Shown in pieces: positions 53,931 to 63,707 of a DNA stretch of 64,000 nt; within the stretch, counting starts at the first letter, position 1; every line of letters starts with the position of its first letter. Both the position numbers and the translations under genes were made by a program. Source of the DNA: Parvibaculum sp002684405 (GTDB lineage: Bacteria; Pseudomonadota; Alphaproteobacteria; Parvibaculales; Parvibaculaceae); NCBI GenBank assembly GCA_965140395.1, contig OZ223207.1:1178001-1242000 (forward strand), in the 5' to 3' direction. A model generated the notes under the pieces. That model was not told where the DNA came from, made no database searches, and saw only the letters and a program-made list of their open reading frames with translations.

Positions 53931-54269
53931 TTAGCGTTTTTGGCCGGAACGATCGAGAATGATGATTTCGTTCGGATCCGCATAACCAAGCGTCGCCCGC
54001 GCGCGCTCGTCGAGCAAATCGGGGTCGAGGCTTTCGGGCCGCAGAAGGGCGACGCGCCTTTCCAGGCGCTCCCTTTCGCCGCGAACTTCCTTCAGCTCTC
54101 CGTGAAGCGTTTCAACCCGATCCTGAAGCGCCAGCCAGTTGATGAAGCCGTAGCGTCCATGCATCGCGTGATAGGCGAAATAGGCAATCGCTATCGCGGC
54201 GACGAGCGGTACGAGCGCGTCGCGCAGACGAAGGTTCCGAGAGGGGCGAATCAGGTTCAAAGTCTCCAT
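53931..54269 (-). CDS. ftsB: Septum formation initiator FtsB/DivIC-like
   Basis: A 112-residue bitopic division protein. A membrane helix (LVPLVAAIAIAYFAYHAM) is followed by a coiled coil (DRVETLHGELKEVRGERERLERR) and a short C-terminal domain (DERARATLGYADPNEIIIL), as in DivIC/FtsB. It bridges FtsL and FtsQ in the divisome. The only in-frame start near is ATG at 54269, which has no clear ribosome binding site and lies one base from a strong hairpin. It sits between eno and pdhA, a conserved order. Confidence 0.9.
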   Translation of the reverse strand: METLNLIRPSRNLRLRDALVPLVAAIAIAYFAYHAMHGRYGFINWLALQDRVETLHGELKEVRGERERLERRVALLRPESLDPDLLDERARATLGYADPNEIIILDRSGQKR

Positions 54270-54337
54270 GACCGAAAGGAATCACATCGTGATTCTTTCG
54301 GTCAAGGACTATTGACTCGCCGGAAGCGAAATGATTC
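54248..54337. promoter_or_regulatory. Cluster of five GANTC (CcrM) sites at the ftsB start
   Basis: GANTC occurs at 54248 (GAATC), 54279 (GAATC), 54291 (GATTC), 54314 (GACTC) and 54333 (GATTC): five in 90 bases. Chance would give well under one. In alphaproteobacteria CcrM methylates this site and times cell-cycle gene expression. The first site is inside the ftsB coding start. Confidence 0.5.
54271..54302 (-). promoter_or_regulatory. Long hairpin immediately upstream of the ftsB start
   Basis: The block ACCGAAAGGAATCAC ... GTGATTCTTTCGGT folds into a stem of about 14 pairs with one bulged base and a three-base loop. It ends one base before the ftsB ATG, over the place of the ribosome binding site. 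It may be the eno terminator without a T-run or a translation control element. Two GANTC sites lie in its arms. Confidence 0.5.
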
Positions 54338-54350
54338 TCGAACGGCCCGC

Positions 54351-55625
<1,275 letters not shown>

Positions 55626-55808
55626 TGAGATTCGCTCCACTGGGTTGTTTTTTCTGGATCGGGACCTGAATGCGCCTGAAAACGCCCGTCCCGGTGCCAG
55701 CCTTTCGACCGGCACAGGATTGGGCGTTTTCATAGCGGACAGGCGGGGTCGGCGAAAGCCCTTTAATCCCCCAATTGGAGCCTCATACCATCCCCCGAGG
55801 CACGAAAT

Positions 55809-56354
55809 TCAGTTGGCCGCCGCCATCCTGGCAGGGCCATAGGCACTGTCGAGCAGCCATTCGCGGTTCTGGCGGATATAGGCCAGCTGAGCCTCGACGA
55901 TCGCCCGCCCCAGACCGGCCGCGAAGACCTGCCCGGAATTGCGATCCTGCTCCGCCTCCCGGCGGTCGAGATCCCCGAGTATCCGCTCCGATTCCTCGGT
56001 CTGCCGGTCCAGCAGTTCCTCGAGCCTTTCGCGCGGCAGAAACGGCGCGAAGGACAGGATGAAAAGGAATTCCGAGCGGAGCTTGTGTTTGGCCGTGCAG
56101 GTCATCAGCGCATCCAGACAGGCGCGCCTCCCCGCTTCGGTCAGCTCGTAGATCTTCTTGTTCGGCCGATTGTCCTGTTCGACTTTCTCGAAGGTGACCA
56201 GCCCTTCAGTCGCCAGCTCATTCAGCGCCGGATACAGGTTTGAAAGACTTACATCGAGCAGTTCAGAGATGTCCTGCTCCATGATTTTCTTGATGTCATA
56301 GCCAGTGGCTGGACCGCCCATCAATACGCTGAGCAGCAATTCCTTGGTGTTCAA
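55809..56354 (-). CDS. PadR-family transcriptional regulator
   Basis: A 181-residue PadR regulator. The winged helix is NTKELLLSVLMGGPATGYDI, with ELLDVSLSNLYPALNELATEGL as the DNA-reading part and KKIYELTEAGRRACLDAL as wing. The C-terminal Vir_C-type helical domain (FLPRERLEELLDRQTEESER) forms the dimer. The TTG start at 56354 has GGAGGGAAG about eight bases before it. It is divergent from the DUF1302 gene and probably regulates it and itself. Confidence 0.88.
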   Translation of the reverse strand: MNTKELLLSVLMGGPATGYDIKKIMEQDISELLDVSLSNLYPALNELATEGLVTFEKVEQDNRPNKKIYELTEAGRRACLDALMTCTAKHKLRSEFLFILSFAPFLPRERLEELLDRQTEESERILGDLDRREAEQDRNSGQVFAAGLGRAIVEAQLAYIRQNREWLLDSAYGPARMAAAN

Positions 56355-56388
56355 CCCGCTTCCCTCCCCGTCAGCAGATTTCGTTTCA

Positions 56389-56400
56389 AAAACCGGTTTT
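56389..56400. promoter_or_regulatory. Perfect palindrome upstream of padR
   Basis: AAAACCGGTTTT (56389-56400), 35 bases from the padR start, in the padR/DUF1302 divergent region. A candidate PadR or other operator; it does not match the ATGT-N8-ACAT PadR consensus. Confidence 0.4.
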
Positions 56401-56462
56401 GTCTTCGGTGTGCCCTCCCGGCACTTGCCTCGTGAGTTATTTGTCTATATCGGGTTCATATA

Positions 56463-56479
56463 TAGGTTTTTTAGACCTA
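56463..56479. promoter_or_regulatory. Inverted repeat TAGGT-N7-ACCTA in the padR/DUF1302 region
   Basis: TAGGT (56463-56467) and ACCTA (56475-56479) sit in the AT-rich centre of the 308-base gene-free stretch (56355-56662). That stretch also has a (CTC)6 run at 56521-56538 and an AGCCGGC/GCCGGCT hairpin (56572-56594). These are promoter and leader elements for DUF1302; none is proven. Confidence 0.35.
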
Positions 56480-56520
56480 GAATGAATAGATATATAACAG
56501 ATTGACCACACGACGTATCA

Positions 56521-56538
56521 CTCCTCCTCCTCCTCCTC
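56521..56538. repeat. (CTC)6 trinucleotide run
   Basis: Six CTC units in the leader of the DUF1302 gene, about 125 bases before its start. Such a short tract can vary in length by slippage. Confidence 0.6.
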
Positions 56539-56662
56539 GATCGTCAAGGTCAGCATCCCTCACCACCTCGTAGCCGGCTCCGGCGGGGCCGGCTGCATAC
56601 TTTACCCAACCGCCGATAGGGAACGCTAACAGGGAACTCCTAGCAGCTAGGGGGGTAACAAT

Positions 56663-58648
56663 ATGAAATTACGGGTACTTAGCGGGTCTGTCACCCGCGA
56701 AGATCGGCGGAGTACGTTGCTTTCCGCAATATTCGCCGCCTCAGCGCTTCTTGCCGCTACGTTTTCCGGGGCCGCGCATGCGGAGGAATTCAAGTTCGGC
56801 GACCTCAGCATTTCGACCGCGACCACGCTGAAAGCCGGTGTGACCATGCGTGCAAGCGCGCGGGATTGCCGCCATGTGAACGCTACGCCGAACACGGGCA
56901 ATGGCGGCTGTCTGCAGGGAGACGGCGCCGGCACCGGCATGAACTCCGATAACGGCAATCTGAACTTCGGTCCCGGCGACATCACCAGCGCCACCGTCCG
57001 CGCCACGATGGACATTGCCGGCAAGTGGAAGAATTACGGCTTCTTCGTCCGTCCGACCGCCTTCTACGACCAGGTCTATGCCGCCAACAATATGGATTTC
57101 TACGACCTGACGCCGACGGCGCAGGGCGTGGCGAACGGCGAGGCGAAGATCCTCGACGCCTACGCATATGGTTCCTTCGACATCGCCGGCCACCAGACCA
57201 CCATCCGCTTCGGCAAACAGGTGCTGAACTGGGGCGAAAGCCTGTTCATTCAGGGTGGCGTCAACGGTTTCCAGGCCGCCGACGTGACGGCGATCCGCGC
57301 GCCCGGTTCGGAACTGCGCGAAGGCTACACGGCCATGCCGATGCTGGTCTTCCAGACCGCGCTGACGCCGGATATCAGCCTTGAGGCTTTCTGGCAGTTC
57401 GCCTATTCGATTACGCGCCTCGACCCGGCCGGCTCGTTCTTCTCCACGGACGACATTACGGGCCCGGGCTCTCTGCCGGCGGTGCTGAATGCGTTCAGGG
57501 ACGATCCGCAGAACTGCGTCGCCGATAATGCGCCGGTCACTGCGTATCTAGCAGCCGGTGCAACGCAGAGCAGCAACCTGATCTGTCTGGGTCGCACGGC
57601 GGATCGCGGGCAGGACTCCACCAACCAGTTCGGCGCCGCACTGCACTATTACGCAGCCGATGTCGGTATGGGCACGGATTTCGGTCTCTACTACGTCCGC
57701 TACTCCAGCCGCCTGCCCTATCTGGCGTTCAACAATGGTCAGATCGACCAGGCGACTGCCTGCGGCGACGTCGCCACAGCTACCGGCGGTCTCTATAACT
57801 GCTTTGGCGGCCCCAACCAAGCCGACGCCGTCAACCTTGCATTCGCCTATGCGGCTAATCACTCCACCTATTACTACGATTTCCCGACCATCGAAACGAT
57901 CGGCGCCAGCTTTAACACCACGGTGGGAACAACCGCCGTCGCCGGCGAGCTGACCTTCCATCCCAAAATGCCCTTCGGCATCAACGACATGGCGAACAAC
58001 GCCGCGCAGATCGACGGTCTCGGCGGTACGCCCCTGCTGACGGGCGGCGCAGCCACCTCGATCAGCGAGGGGATTTTCGAGCCGGGTATCGGCCAGTCCA
58101 CGGCCTCGCATATCGATCTCGACGCCTATCAGGGTCAGTTCAACACGATCGACTCCTATTCCTCGACGGATCTGATCCCGTCGACGCTGGGCGCCGACAG
58201 CGGCTACTTCCTGTTCAATATGGGCTTCGTCTATGTGCCGAACGCGGACAAATATCCGCTGAACCGGCCCGGTCCCGAAGGCGGGTACTACAATGCGTTC
58301 GGTGCCGCGATCCTCGCCGGCTCGGCAACCGCGACCAACCCGCAATATGCAACCGACTGGTCCACGGGCTACCAAATGCGTCTGGGCGTGGACTACAACA
58401 ACGCCTTCAATACGCCCTTCACCGTGTCACCCTATCTGGCATGGCGCCAGGACCTCACCGGCTGGTCGCCCGGCCCGAACACGGCCAACTACCAGCAGGG
58501 CCTGAAGCAGATCGGTATCGGTGTCGGCATCGACTACCAGAGCTCATGGCGTGCGAACCTCGCCTATGTGAACACGTTCTCGAACGACTGGACCGTGACG
58601 ATGACCGACCGCGACTACGTGCAGGCGAGCATCTCCTACGCGTTCTGA
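56663..58648 (+). CDS. DUF1302 family outer-membrane protein
   Basis: A 661-residue exported protein. The signal peptide is LLSAIFAASALLAATFSGAAHA, and the mature N-terminus FKFGDLSISTATTLKAGVTM is typical of DUF1302. RFGKQVLNWGESLFIQGGVN is its best-known conserved run. Repeated amphipathic strands and the terminal Phe (VQASISYAF) suggest a large beta-barrel. DUF1302 genes usually sit beside DUF1329 and RND genes in hydrophobic-compound uptake or export, but none is here. The divergent PadR gene is the probable regulator. A good terminator follows. Confidence 0.88.
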   Translation: MKLRVLSGSVTREDRRSTLLSAIFAASALLAATFSGAAHAEEFKFGDLSISTATTLKAGVTMRASARDCRHVNATPNTGNGGCLQGDGAGTGMNSDNGNLNFGPGDITSATVRATMDIAGKWKNYGFFVRPTAFYDQVYAANNMDFYDLTPTAQGVANGEAKILDAYAYGSFDIAGHQTTIRFGKQVLNWGESLFIQGGVNGFQAADVTAIRAPGSELREGYTAMPMLVFQTALTPDISLEAFWQFAYSITRLDPAGSFFSTDDITGPGSLPAVLNAFRDDPQNCVADNAPVTAYLAAGATQSSNLICLGRTADRGQDSTNQFGAALHYYAADVGMGTDFGLYYVRYSSRLPYLAFNNGQIDQATACGDVATATGGLYNCFGGPNQADAVNLAFAYAANHSTYYYDFPTIETIGASFNTTVGTTAVAGELTFHPKMPFGINDMANNAAQIDGLGGTPLLTGGAATSISEGIFEPGIGQSTASHIDLDAYQGQFNTIDSYSSTDLIPSTLGADSGYFLFNMGFVYVPNADKYPLNRPGPEGGYYNAFGAAILAGSATATNPQYATDWSTGYQMRLGVDYNNAFNTPFTVSPYLAWRQDLTGWSPGPNTANYQQGLKQIGIGVGIDYQSSWRANLAYVNTFSNDWTVTMTDRDYVQASISYAF

Positions 58649-58670
58649 TCCCCGGATCGGACCACGACCA

Positions 58671-58704
58671 ACCCCGGGGGCTACCGCCTCCGGGGTTTTT
58701 CTTT
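58671..58704 (+). terminator. Intrinsic terminator of the DUF1302 gene
   Basis: CCCCGGGGGC (58672-58681) pairs with GCCTCCGGGG (58686-58695) with one mismatch. The hairpin is followed by a TTTTTCTTTT run. It is 22 bases after the DUF1302 stop. Confidence 0.85.
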
Positions 58705-58787
58705 TCCGGCCCGCGCTTGACGCTGGGGCGAGGCTGCTGTTCAACACCTCGATCCCGGCCTGTACGGCCCTCACGCATCGAAAGAAA

Positions 58788-59516
58788 ATGGCTCAGACCC
58801 CGCAAAAACCGGACAAGGCTCTCGTTCTCTTCTCCGGCGGACAGGATTCGACCGTCTGCCTGGCCTGGGCGCTGGCGCGCTATGAGAAGGTGGAGACCAT
58901 CGGCTTCGATTACGGCCAGAGCCACAAGGTGGAGCTGGAATGCCGTGAGCGGGTGCGCGAGCGGCTCTGCGAGCTGTTTCCCGATTGGGCTGCCCGGCTC
59001 GGGCCGGATCACATGCTCGACCTCACCACGCTGGGCGCCATCAGCGACACGGCGCTGACGCGCGAAGCCGAAATCGAGATGGGAGAGGACGGCCTGCCGA
59101 CAACTTTCGTGCCGGGCCGCAACCTGCTCTTTCTCACCTATGCCGCCGCGCTGGGCTATCGCCGGGGCGCCTTCACGCTGGTGGGCGGGATGTGCGAGAC
59201 CGATTATTCCGGCTATCCGGATTGCCGGGACGAGACCATGCGCTCACTCCAGCAGTCGCTGTCTCTCGGCATGGCAAAGCCCTACACCATCGAAACGCCC
59301 CTGATGGGGATCGACAAGGCGGCCACATGGGCTCTGGCGGAAGAGCTGGGCGGCAAGGCACTGGTGGAGCTCATTATCGAGGACACCCATACATGCTATC
59401 GCGGCGACCGTAGCCAACGGCATGACTGGGGCTATGGATGCGGCACCTGCCCGGCCTGCGAGCTTCGCGCGTCGGGCTATGAGAAATGGCGCGCCGCGCA
59501 GGCCGCAGGGCGGTAA
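58788..59516 (+). CDS. queC: 7-cyano-7-deazaguanine synthase QueC
   Basis: A 242-residue enzyme that turns CDG into preQ0 with ATP and ammonia. The PP-loop LFSGGQDSTVCLAWAL is at the N-terminus. The zinc-binding cysteines are in GCGTCPACELR near the C-terminus, with CYRGDRSQRH before. It begins the queCEDF operon. No preQ1 riboswitch is recognisable in the 139-base leader. Confidence 0.96.
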   Translation: MAQTPQKPDKALVLFSGGQDSTVCLAWALARYEKVETIGFDYGQSHKVELECRERVRERLCELFPDWAARLGPDHMLDLTTLGAISDTALTREAEIEMGEDGLPTTFVPGRNLLFLTYAAALGYRRGAFTLVGGMCETDYSGYPDCRDETMRSLQQSLSLGMAKPYTIETPLMGIDKAATWALAEELGGKALVELIIEDTHTCYRGDRSQRHDWGYGCGTCPACELRASGYEKWRAAQAAGR

Positions 59517-59527
59517 AGGCGGGGTCC

Positions 59528-60160
59528 ATGTATTCGGTGAAGGAACTTTTCTACACGCTTCAGGGGGAAGGCGCGCAGGCCGGCAGGCCCGCCGTTTTCT
59601 GCCGTTTTGCGGGCTGCAATCTGTGGTCCGGGCGCGAGCAGGACCGCGAAAGCGCGCAATGCACCTTCTGCGATACGGATTTCGTCGGGACGGACGGTCC
59701 CGGCGGCGGTAAATTCAAAACAGCCGATGAGCTTGCCGATGCCGTCGCCGCGGCGTGGGAAGGCGACACCGACGACACACGCTATGTCGTCTGCACCGGC
59801 GGCGAGCCGCTGCTTCAACTTGACAGCGAGGCCATTGCTGCGCTTCATGCGCGCGGTTTCGAGATCGCCATCGAGACCAATGGTACGCTGAAGGCCCCTG
59901 ACGGGATCGACTGGATTTGCGTGAGCCCCAAGGCGGACGCCCCGCTGGCGCAGCTCACGGGCGCCGAATTGAAGCTGGTCTTTCCGCAGGACGCCGCCAT
60001 GCCGGAACGCTTCGAAACGCTCGCCTTTCGGCATTTTTATCTGCAGCCGATGGACGGCCCCGACCGCGAAGCGAACACCGAGGCCGCCACAGCGTATTGT
60101 CTCAAGCATCCGAAGTGGAAGCTGAGCCTGCAAACACACAAGATGATCGGTATTCCGTAA
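59528..60160 (+). CDS. queE: 7-carboxy-7-deazaguanine synthase QueE
   Basis: A 210-residue radical SAM enzyme that makes CDG from carboxytetrahydropterin. Cluster cysteines are in CRFAGCNLW (first) and CTFCDTDF (later pair), with the expanded 14-residue insert typical of QueE. CTGGEPLLQLD is the SAM motif. The ATG at 59528 (MYSVKELFYTLQGEG) matches the family start; the frame is open to 59486. It overlaps queD by one base. Confidence 0.95.
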   Translation: MYSVKELFYTLQGEGAQAGRPAVFCRFAGCNLWSGREQDRESAQCTFCDTDFVGTDGPGGGKFKTADELADAVAAAWEGDTDDTRYVVCTGGEPLLQLDSEAIAALHARGFEIAIETNGTLKAPDGIDWICVSPKADAPLAQLTGAELKLVFPQDAAMPERFETLAFRHFYLQPMDGPDREANTEAATAYCLKHPKWKLSLQTHKMIGIP

Positions 60161-60531
60161 TGCGTATCTATAAGGAATTCATGTTCGACGCGGCGCATTA
60201 CCTTCCTTATGCGGAGGAAGGTCATCCGAACCGCAGAATGCACGGACATTCGTTCCGCGTCGTCGTCTGGCTGGAGGGCAAACCCGATCCGGCGACGGGG
60301 CTCGTTCGACATTTCGAGGATGTGGAACGCGAGCTGATGAAGGTGCGCGGCGAGCTGGACCATCACCTGCTGAACGAGATCGAAGGCCTGGAATTTCCGA
60401 CGCTGGAAAAGATTTCCGCCTGGATCTGGAATAAGCTCAAAAGCCCGCTTCCGGAGGTCGCCCGCATCGAGATCCATCGCGCCTCCTGCAATGAAGGCTG
60501 CGTCTATGACGGGCCGGAGGACAAGGCATGA
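60160..60531 (+). CDS. queD: 6-carboxytetrahydropterin synthase QueD
   Basis: A 123-residue PTPS-fold enzyme that makes 6-carboxytetrahydropterin from dihydroneopterin triphosphate. Zinc ligands are in MFDAAHYL (His) and MHGHSFRV (two His). The catalytic Cys is in HRASCNEGCVYDG and the pocket has DHHLLNEIEGLEFPTLE. The ATG at 60160 overlaps the queE stop (TAATG), and queF overlaps its end. Confidence 0.95.
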   Translation: MRIYKEFMFDAAHYLPYAEEGHPNRRMHGHSFRVVVWLEGKPDPATGLVRHFEDVERELMKVRGELDHHLLNEIEGLEFPTLEKISAWIWNKLKSPLPEVARIEIHRASCNEGCVYDGPEDKA

Positions 60532-60995
60532 GCAAGAAAGACGATCCTCACGTCGTGACGCAGCTCGGACAAAACGTGGCGCCGGCGGCCTCGCCCGAGG
60601 ACGCGCAGCTGGAACGGGTACCCAATCCTCATCCCGACACGGACTATATCGCCCGCTTCACTGCGCCTGAATTCACCTCCCTTTGCCCCGTGACCGGGCA
60701 GCCGGATTTTGCGCATCTGGTGATCGACTATGCGCCGGGCAAATGGCTGGTGGAGTCCAAATCGCTCAAGCTCTATTTCCAGTCCTTCCGCAATCACGGG
60801 GCCTTCCATGAGGATTGCACCGTCGCCATCGGCAAGCGGCTCAACACGCTGCTGAAACCGAAATGGCTCAGGATCGGCGGCTACTGGTATCCGCGCGGCG
60901 GTATCCCCATCGACGTCTTCTGGCAGACGGGCAAGCTGCCGGAAGGTGTGTGGGTGCCGGACCAGGGCGTGCAGCCCTATCGCGGCAGAGGCTGA
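60528..60995 (+). CDS. queF: preQ0 reductase QueF
   Basis: A 155-residue type-I NADPH-dependent nitrile reductase that makes preQ1. The covalent-adduct Cys is in SLCPVTGQPDFAHLVIDY. ESKSLKLYFQSFRNHGAFHE is the QueF motif. It is coupled to queD by ATGA. Later queuosine steps (tgt, queA, queG) are not in the window. Confidence 0.96.
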   Translation: MSKKDDPHVVTQLGQNVAPAASPEDAQLERVPNPHPDTDYIARFTAPEFTSLCPVTGQPDFAHLVIDYAPGKWLVESKSLKLYFQSFRNHGAFHEDCTVAIGKRLNTLLKPKWLRIGGYWYPRGGIPIDVFWQTGKLPEGVWVPDQGVQPYRGRG

Positions 60996-61018
60996 GGCCG
61001 GGCCGGGCCGGGTCTAGT

Positions 61019-61981
61019 CTAGTAGGCGATCCGGAACCTGTCCGACGGCTTCCCCTCATCGGACGGCAATATCTCCCTCGGGGGATCGAGTTGCAGCCGC
61101 CGTGCGAGGCGTGGGCCGTAATTGGCCGGAACTTCACGCCCGCCCAGGCTGTAGGTCAGGTCGCGCAGATGCTGCGCCAGCGCATGCCGATCCCGGATAT
61201 GGGCGATTTCCTCATAGGGAATAACGTCGCCTATCCGCACGGATAAAGCTCCGCCCATCTGCTTCCGCACCTCCCGAAACAGAAGCGCGATGCGCAAGGT
61301 GGCGCTGAGGTGGCTTGCCGCATGGAAGGCCCAGCCGTTTTCTCCCTCGAAATACAGGGGCACCACGCTCGCCCGCGATTTCTGGATGAGCTGCGAGACG
61401 AAGGGCTTCCAGGCGGGATCGAAGGCCGGCAAACGGGAGAAGGCGCGCATCCGCGTCGAGACGGTCCCGCCGGGAAAGAGGATCAGGGTTCCGCCATCGG
61501 CAAGGGTGCGACGGGCCTCCGCCCGGGTTCGCAGATTCGTGGCCATCGCGTCGCGCGTCAGACGGAAGTCGATCGGGAGAGAATTCAGCCGCATCTCCTC
61601 CGGGCCGGTCAGAAGCGAGTTGATCAGGATCCGGAAGTCGCCGCGCGCGCGATCGGCGAGCACACAGGCGCCGATCCCGTCCAGCACGCCATAAGGGTGA
61701 TTTGAGACGAAGATGAGCGGTCCCTCTTTCGGGATCGCGGCAAGCCTCGCCTCGTCATAGGCCAACCGCAGACGCAGAAGACGCAGCCCCGCTTCGAAAA
61801 ACGGCTCCTCAGGCCTCGGCGCCGCCCGGTTGCGCAGGTAAAGCTGCATAAGCTCCCGCTGGCCCACCAGACGTTCGATCGTCCGGATGGTTTTCCGCCT
61901 CAGTGCACTGTCGCCGGGCGCAACGAAACTGAACTGGTCCTCCAGTCCAGGGGGCAGCGCCAACTCCGCTTCATCGCTCAT
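61019..61981 (-). CDS. Lysophospholipid-type acyltransferase (PlsC-like)
   Basis: A 320-residue 1-acylglycerol-phosphate acyltransferase-family protein. The catalytic box is FVSNHPYGVLDGIG. FPGGTVSTR resembles the substrate-binding PEGT block, and RASVVPLYFEGENGW follows. It fits the group formerly called putative hemolysin, whose members acylate lysolipids or ornithine lipids. There is no clear signal peptide; membrane association is likely. It is convergent with queF and divergent from the histidine kinase. Confidence 0.83.
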   Translation of the reverse strand: MSDEAELALPPGLEDQFSFVAPGDSALRRKTIRTIERLVGQRELMQLYLRNRAAPRPEEPFFEAGLRLLRLRLAYDEARLAAIPKEGPLIFVSNHPYGVLDGIGACVLADRARGDFRILINSLLTGPEEMRLNSLPIDFRLTRDAMATNLRTRAEARRTLADGGTLILFPGGTVSTRMRAFSRLPAFDPAWKPFVSQLIQKSRASVVPLYFEGENGWAFHAASHLSATLRIALLFREVRKQMGGALSVRIGDVIPYEEIAHIRDRHALAQHLRDLTYSLGGREVPANYGPRLARRLQLDPPREILPSDEGKPSDRFRIAY

Positions 61982-62138
61982 GAGAAAAAACTGCCCGCCC
62001 GAGGCGACATATTTGTGTCGGCAAACGTCATTCCGCTCTCACGCCGCCGTCGCACCGGACAAGGCGCGCATTCACAAACAGATGCAAAGATTCGTGTGCC
62101 GGGCCCAAGCATGTGTCAGTTAAAAAATACCTATTTTA

Positions 62139-62154
62139 GTAAAGATTACTTTAC
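62139..62154. promoter_or_regulatory. Palindrome upstream of the orphan histidine kinase
   Basis: GTAAAG (62139-62144) and CTTTAC (62149-62154) are perfect six-base arms with four bases between. It lies 65 bases upstream of the kinase start in a 237-base divergent region. Confidence 0.45.
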
Positions 62155-62218
62155 GCCTCACGCCGCAATGTAACACGGCAAAACTTGCCTACCCGAGATT
62201 CCGGGAGCCGAAAGAGCC

Positions 62219-63634
62219 GTGCGACGCTTCAAGACATTGCTGGGAAGCGCTCCCCACGCCGCCAAGGCCGGGGAAGGCTCTTCCTTTGACATCGAGCAGG
62301 AACTCGACGCCATCTACCTTGAAACGGTTTTTCCCGTTTCAATCTGCGCCGTCGTTTTGTATGCGGGTCTCGCGGTTTTTCACCCCTATGCGCTGCCGCC
62401 GCACTCCATTCAAATCATGACGGTCATCGCCGGTGCAACGGCGATCGTTTCCGCTGTCATTGCCGGACTGACCTGGAAAAACAAAATCCCGGTCCGTTAC
62501 GCCTATGTGCCCGGGTTCCTTATTGTCGGGATGGGGCTGCTCAATTCGTCGGCCTATATGTGGCTCCTGCAGGATCTCGATCAGTCCACAAACTTTGCAC
62601 TGACTTTCATCGTCGTCGGACTGTTCTTCCTTTCGCGGACCTACCTCGTTATCGCCTACGCCGTCACTCTCGGAACATGGCTTGCGCTGGCCGAAGGGAT
62701 TGTGGATGTAGAACAGGAGATGACCCACTTCCTGTTCATGAACATCCTTGCCGTCGCGTTGGGCGTGCTGGCGCAGACCCTGATGTTGAGGGTGAACCGG
62801 CGACTGCTCAAAATGCAGCACAAAGCGGTCCTTCGCGAGAAGCGTCTCGCCGAAGCGCTGGCCAAGGAAAAACTCTACGCCCGCGCCGAGAAGGCCAACC
62901 GCGCCAAAACCGAATTCCTGGCCAATATGAGCCATGAGCTGCGCACGCCCCTCAATGCGATTATCGGCTTCTCGGAAGCGATGATGCATGAATTTTTCGG
63001 GCCGATCGAAAACGAGCGCTATGCCGAATATATCCGCGACATCAACGGCGCGGGGACCCACCTGCTCACGCTAGTGAACGACATTCTGGACCTGTCCCGC
63101 GTCGAACTCGACAACATCAAGATCACGCCCCATGCGCTGGACATCGACGCGATCTGCAACAATTGTCTGGTGATCGTAAGCGGCCGGGCCGAGACCCACG
63201 GTGTCCAACTGAACTTTCACAAGGCGCCGTCTCTTCCCGACATCACCTCCGATGAGCGCCGCCTGAAACAGATCCTGATCAATCTTCTCGGCAACGCCGT
63301 AAAGTTCACACCGGCAGGCGGCTCGGTGACACTGGACGTTTCCCCGGCGAAAGACGGGGGCATCAACATCAGCGTTTGCGACACCGGCATCGGCATGGAT
63401 GCCGAACAGCTCAAACATGCGCTGGACCCGTTCTGGCAGGCCGACACAGGGCTCGACCGGTCGTTCGAGGGGGTCGGCCTGGGCCTTGCCCTCACCAATG
63501 AACTCGTTCGTGTCATGCAGGGCAAATTCACCATCCAGAGCCAGCCCGGCATCGGGACGACGGCGACCGTAGCGCTGCCGAAAACCATGCAATCCACGAT
63601 TATCGACCCGGCCCGTACACCGGCCGTGGCCTGA
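62219..63634 (+). CDS. Orphan membrane sensor histidine kinase
   Basis: A 471-residue kinase. Residues 35-190 hold five or six membrane helices (CAVVLYAGLAVFHPYAL onward) of a MASE-like input module. A coiled coil leads to HisKA with the phospho-His at 239 (NMSHELRTPLNAIIGFSEA). The HATPase has NLLGNAVKFTPAGG and DTGIGMD. There is no PAS, HAMP or receiver domain. It starts at GTG 62219. No response regulator is adjacent; the next gene is a TetR regulator. Its signal is unknown. Confidence 0.87.
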   Translation: MRRFKTLLGSAPHAAKAGEGSSFDIEQELDAIYLETVFPVSICAVVLYAGLAVFHPYALPPHSIQIMTVIAGATAIVSAVIAGLTWKNKIPVRYAYVPGFLIVGMGLLNSSAYMWLLQDLDQSTNFALTFIVVGLFFLSRTYLVIAYAVTLGTWLALAEGIVDVEQEMTHFLFMNILAVALGVLAQTLMLRVNRRLLKMQHKAVLREKRLAEALAKEKLYARAEKANRAKTEFLANMSHELRTPLNAIIGFSEAMMHEFFGPIENERYAEYIRDINGAGTHLLTLVNDILDLSRVELDNIKITPHALDIDAICNNCLVIVSGRAETHGVQLNFHKAPSLPDITSDERRLKQILINLLGNAVKFTPAGGSVTLDVSPAKDGGINISVCDTGIGMDAEQLKHALDPFWQADTGLDRSFEGVGLGLALTNELVRVMQGKFTIQSQPGIGTTATVALPKTMQSTIIDPARTPAVA

Positions 63635-63707
63635 GCCGGCTTTTCCTCATCTCCGATGACGGAGAAACAGCCTTGCGTCCTGCCGGTATTTTTTTATAAT
63701 AACGGTT

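Noticed and set aside
58649..58787. preQ1 riboswitch before queC
   Set aside because: No recognisable aptamer sequence; the region is mostly the DUF1302 terminator.
60994..61018. GGCCG tandem units after queF
   Set aside because: Only three short units in a GC-rich 23-base convergent gap, expected by composition.
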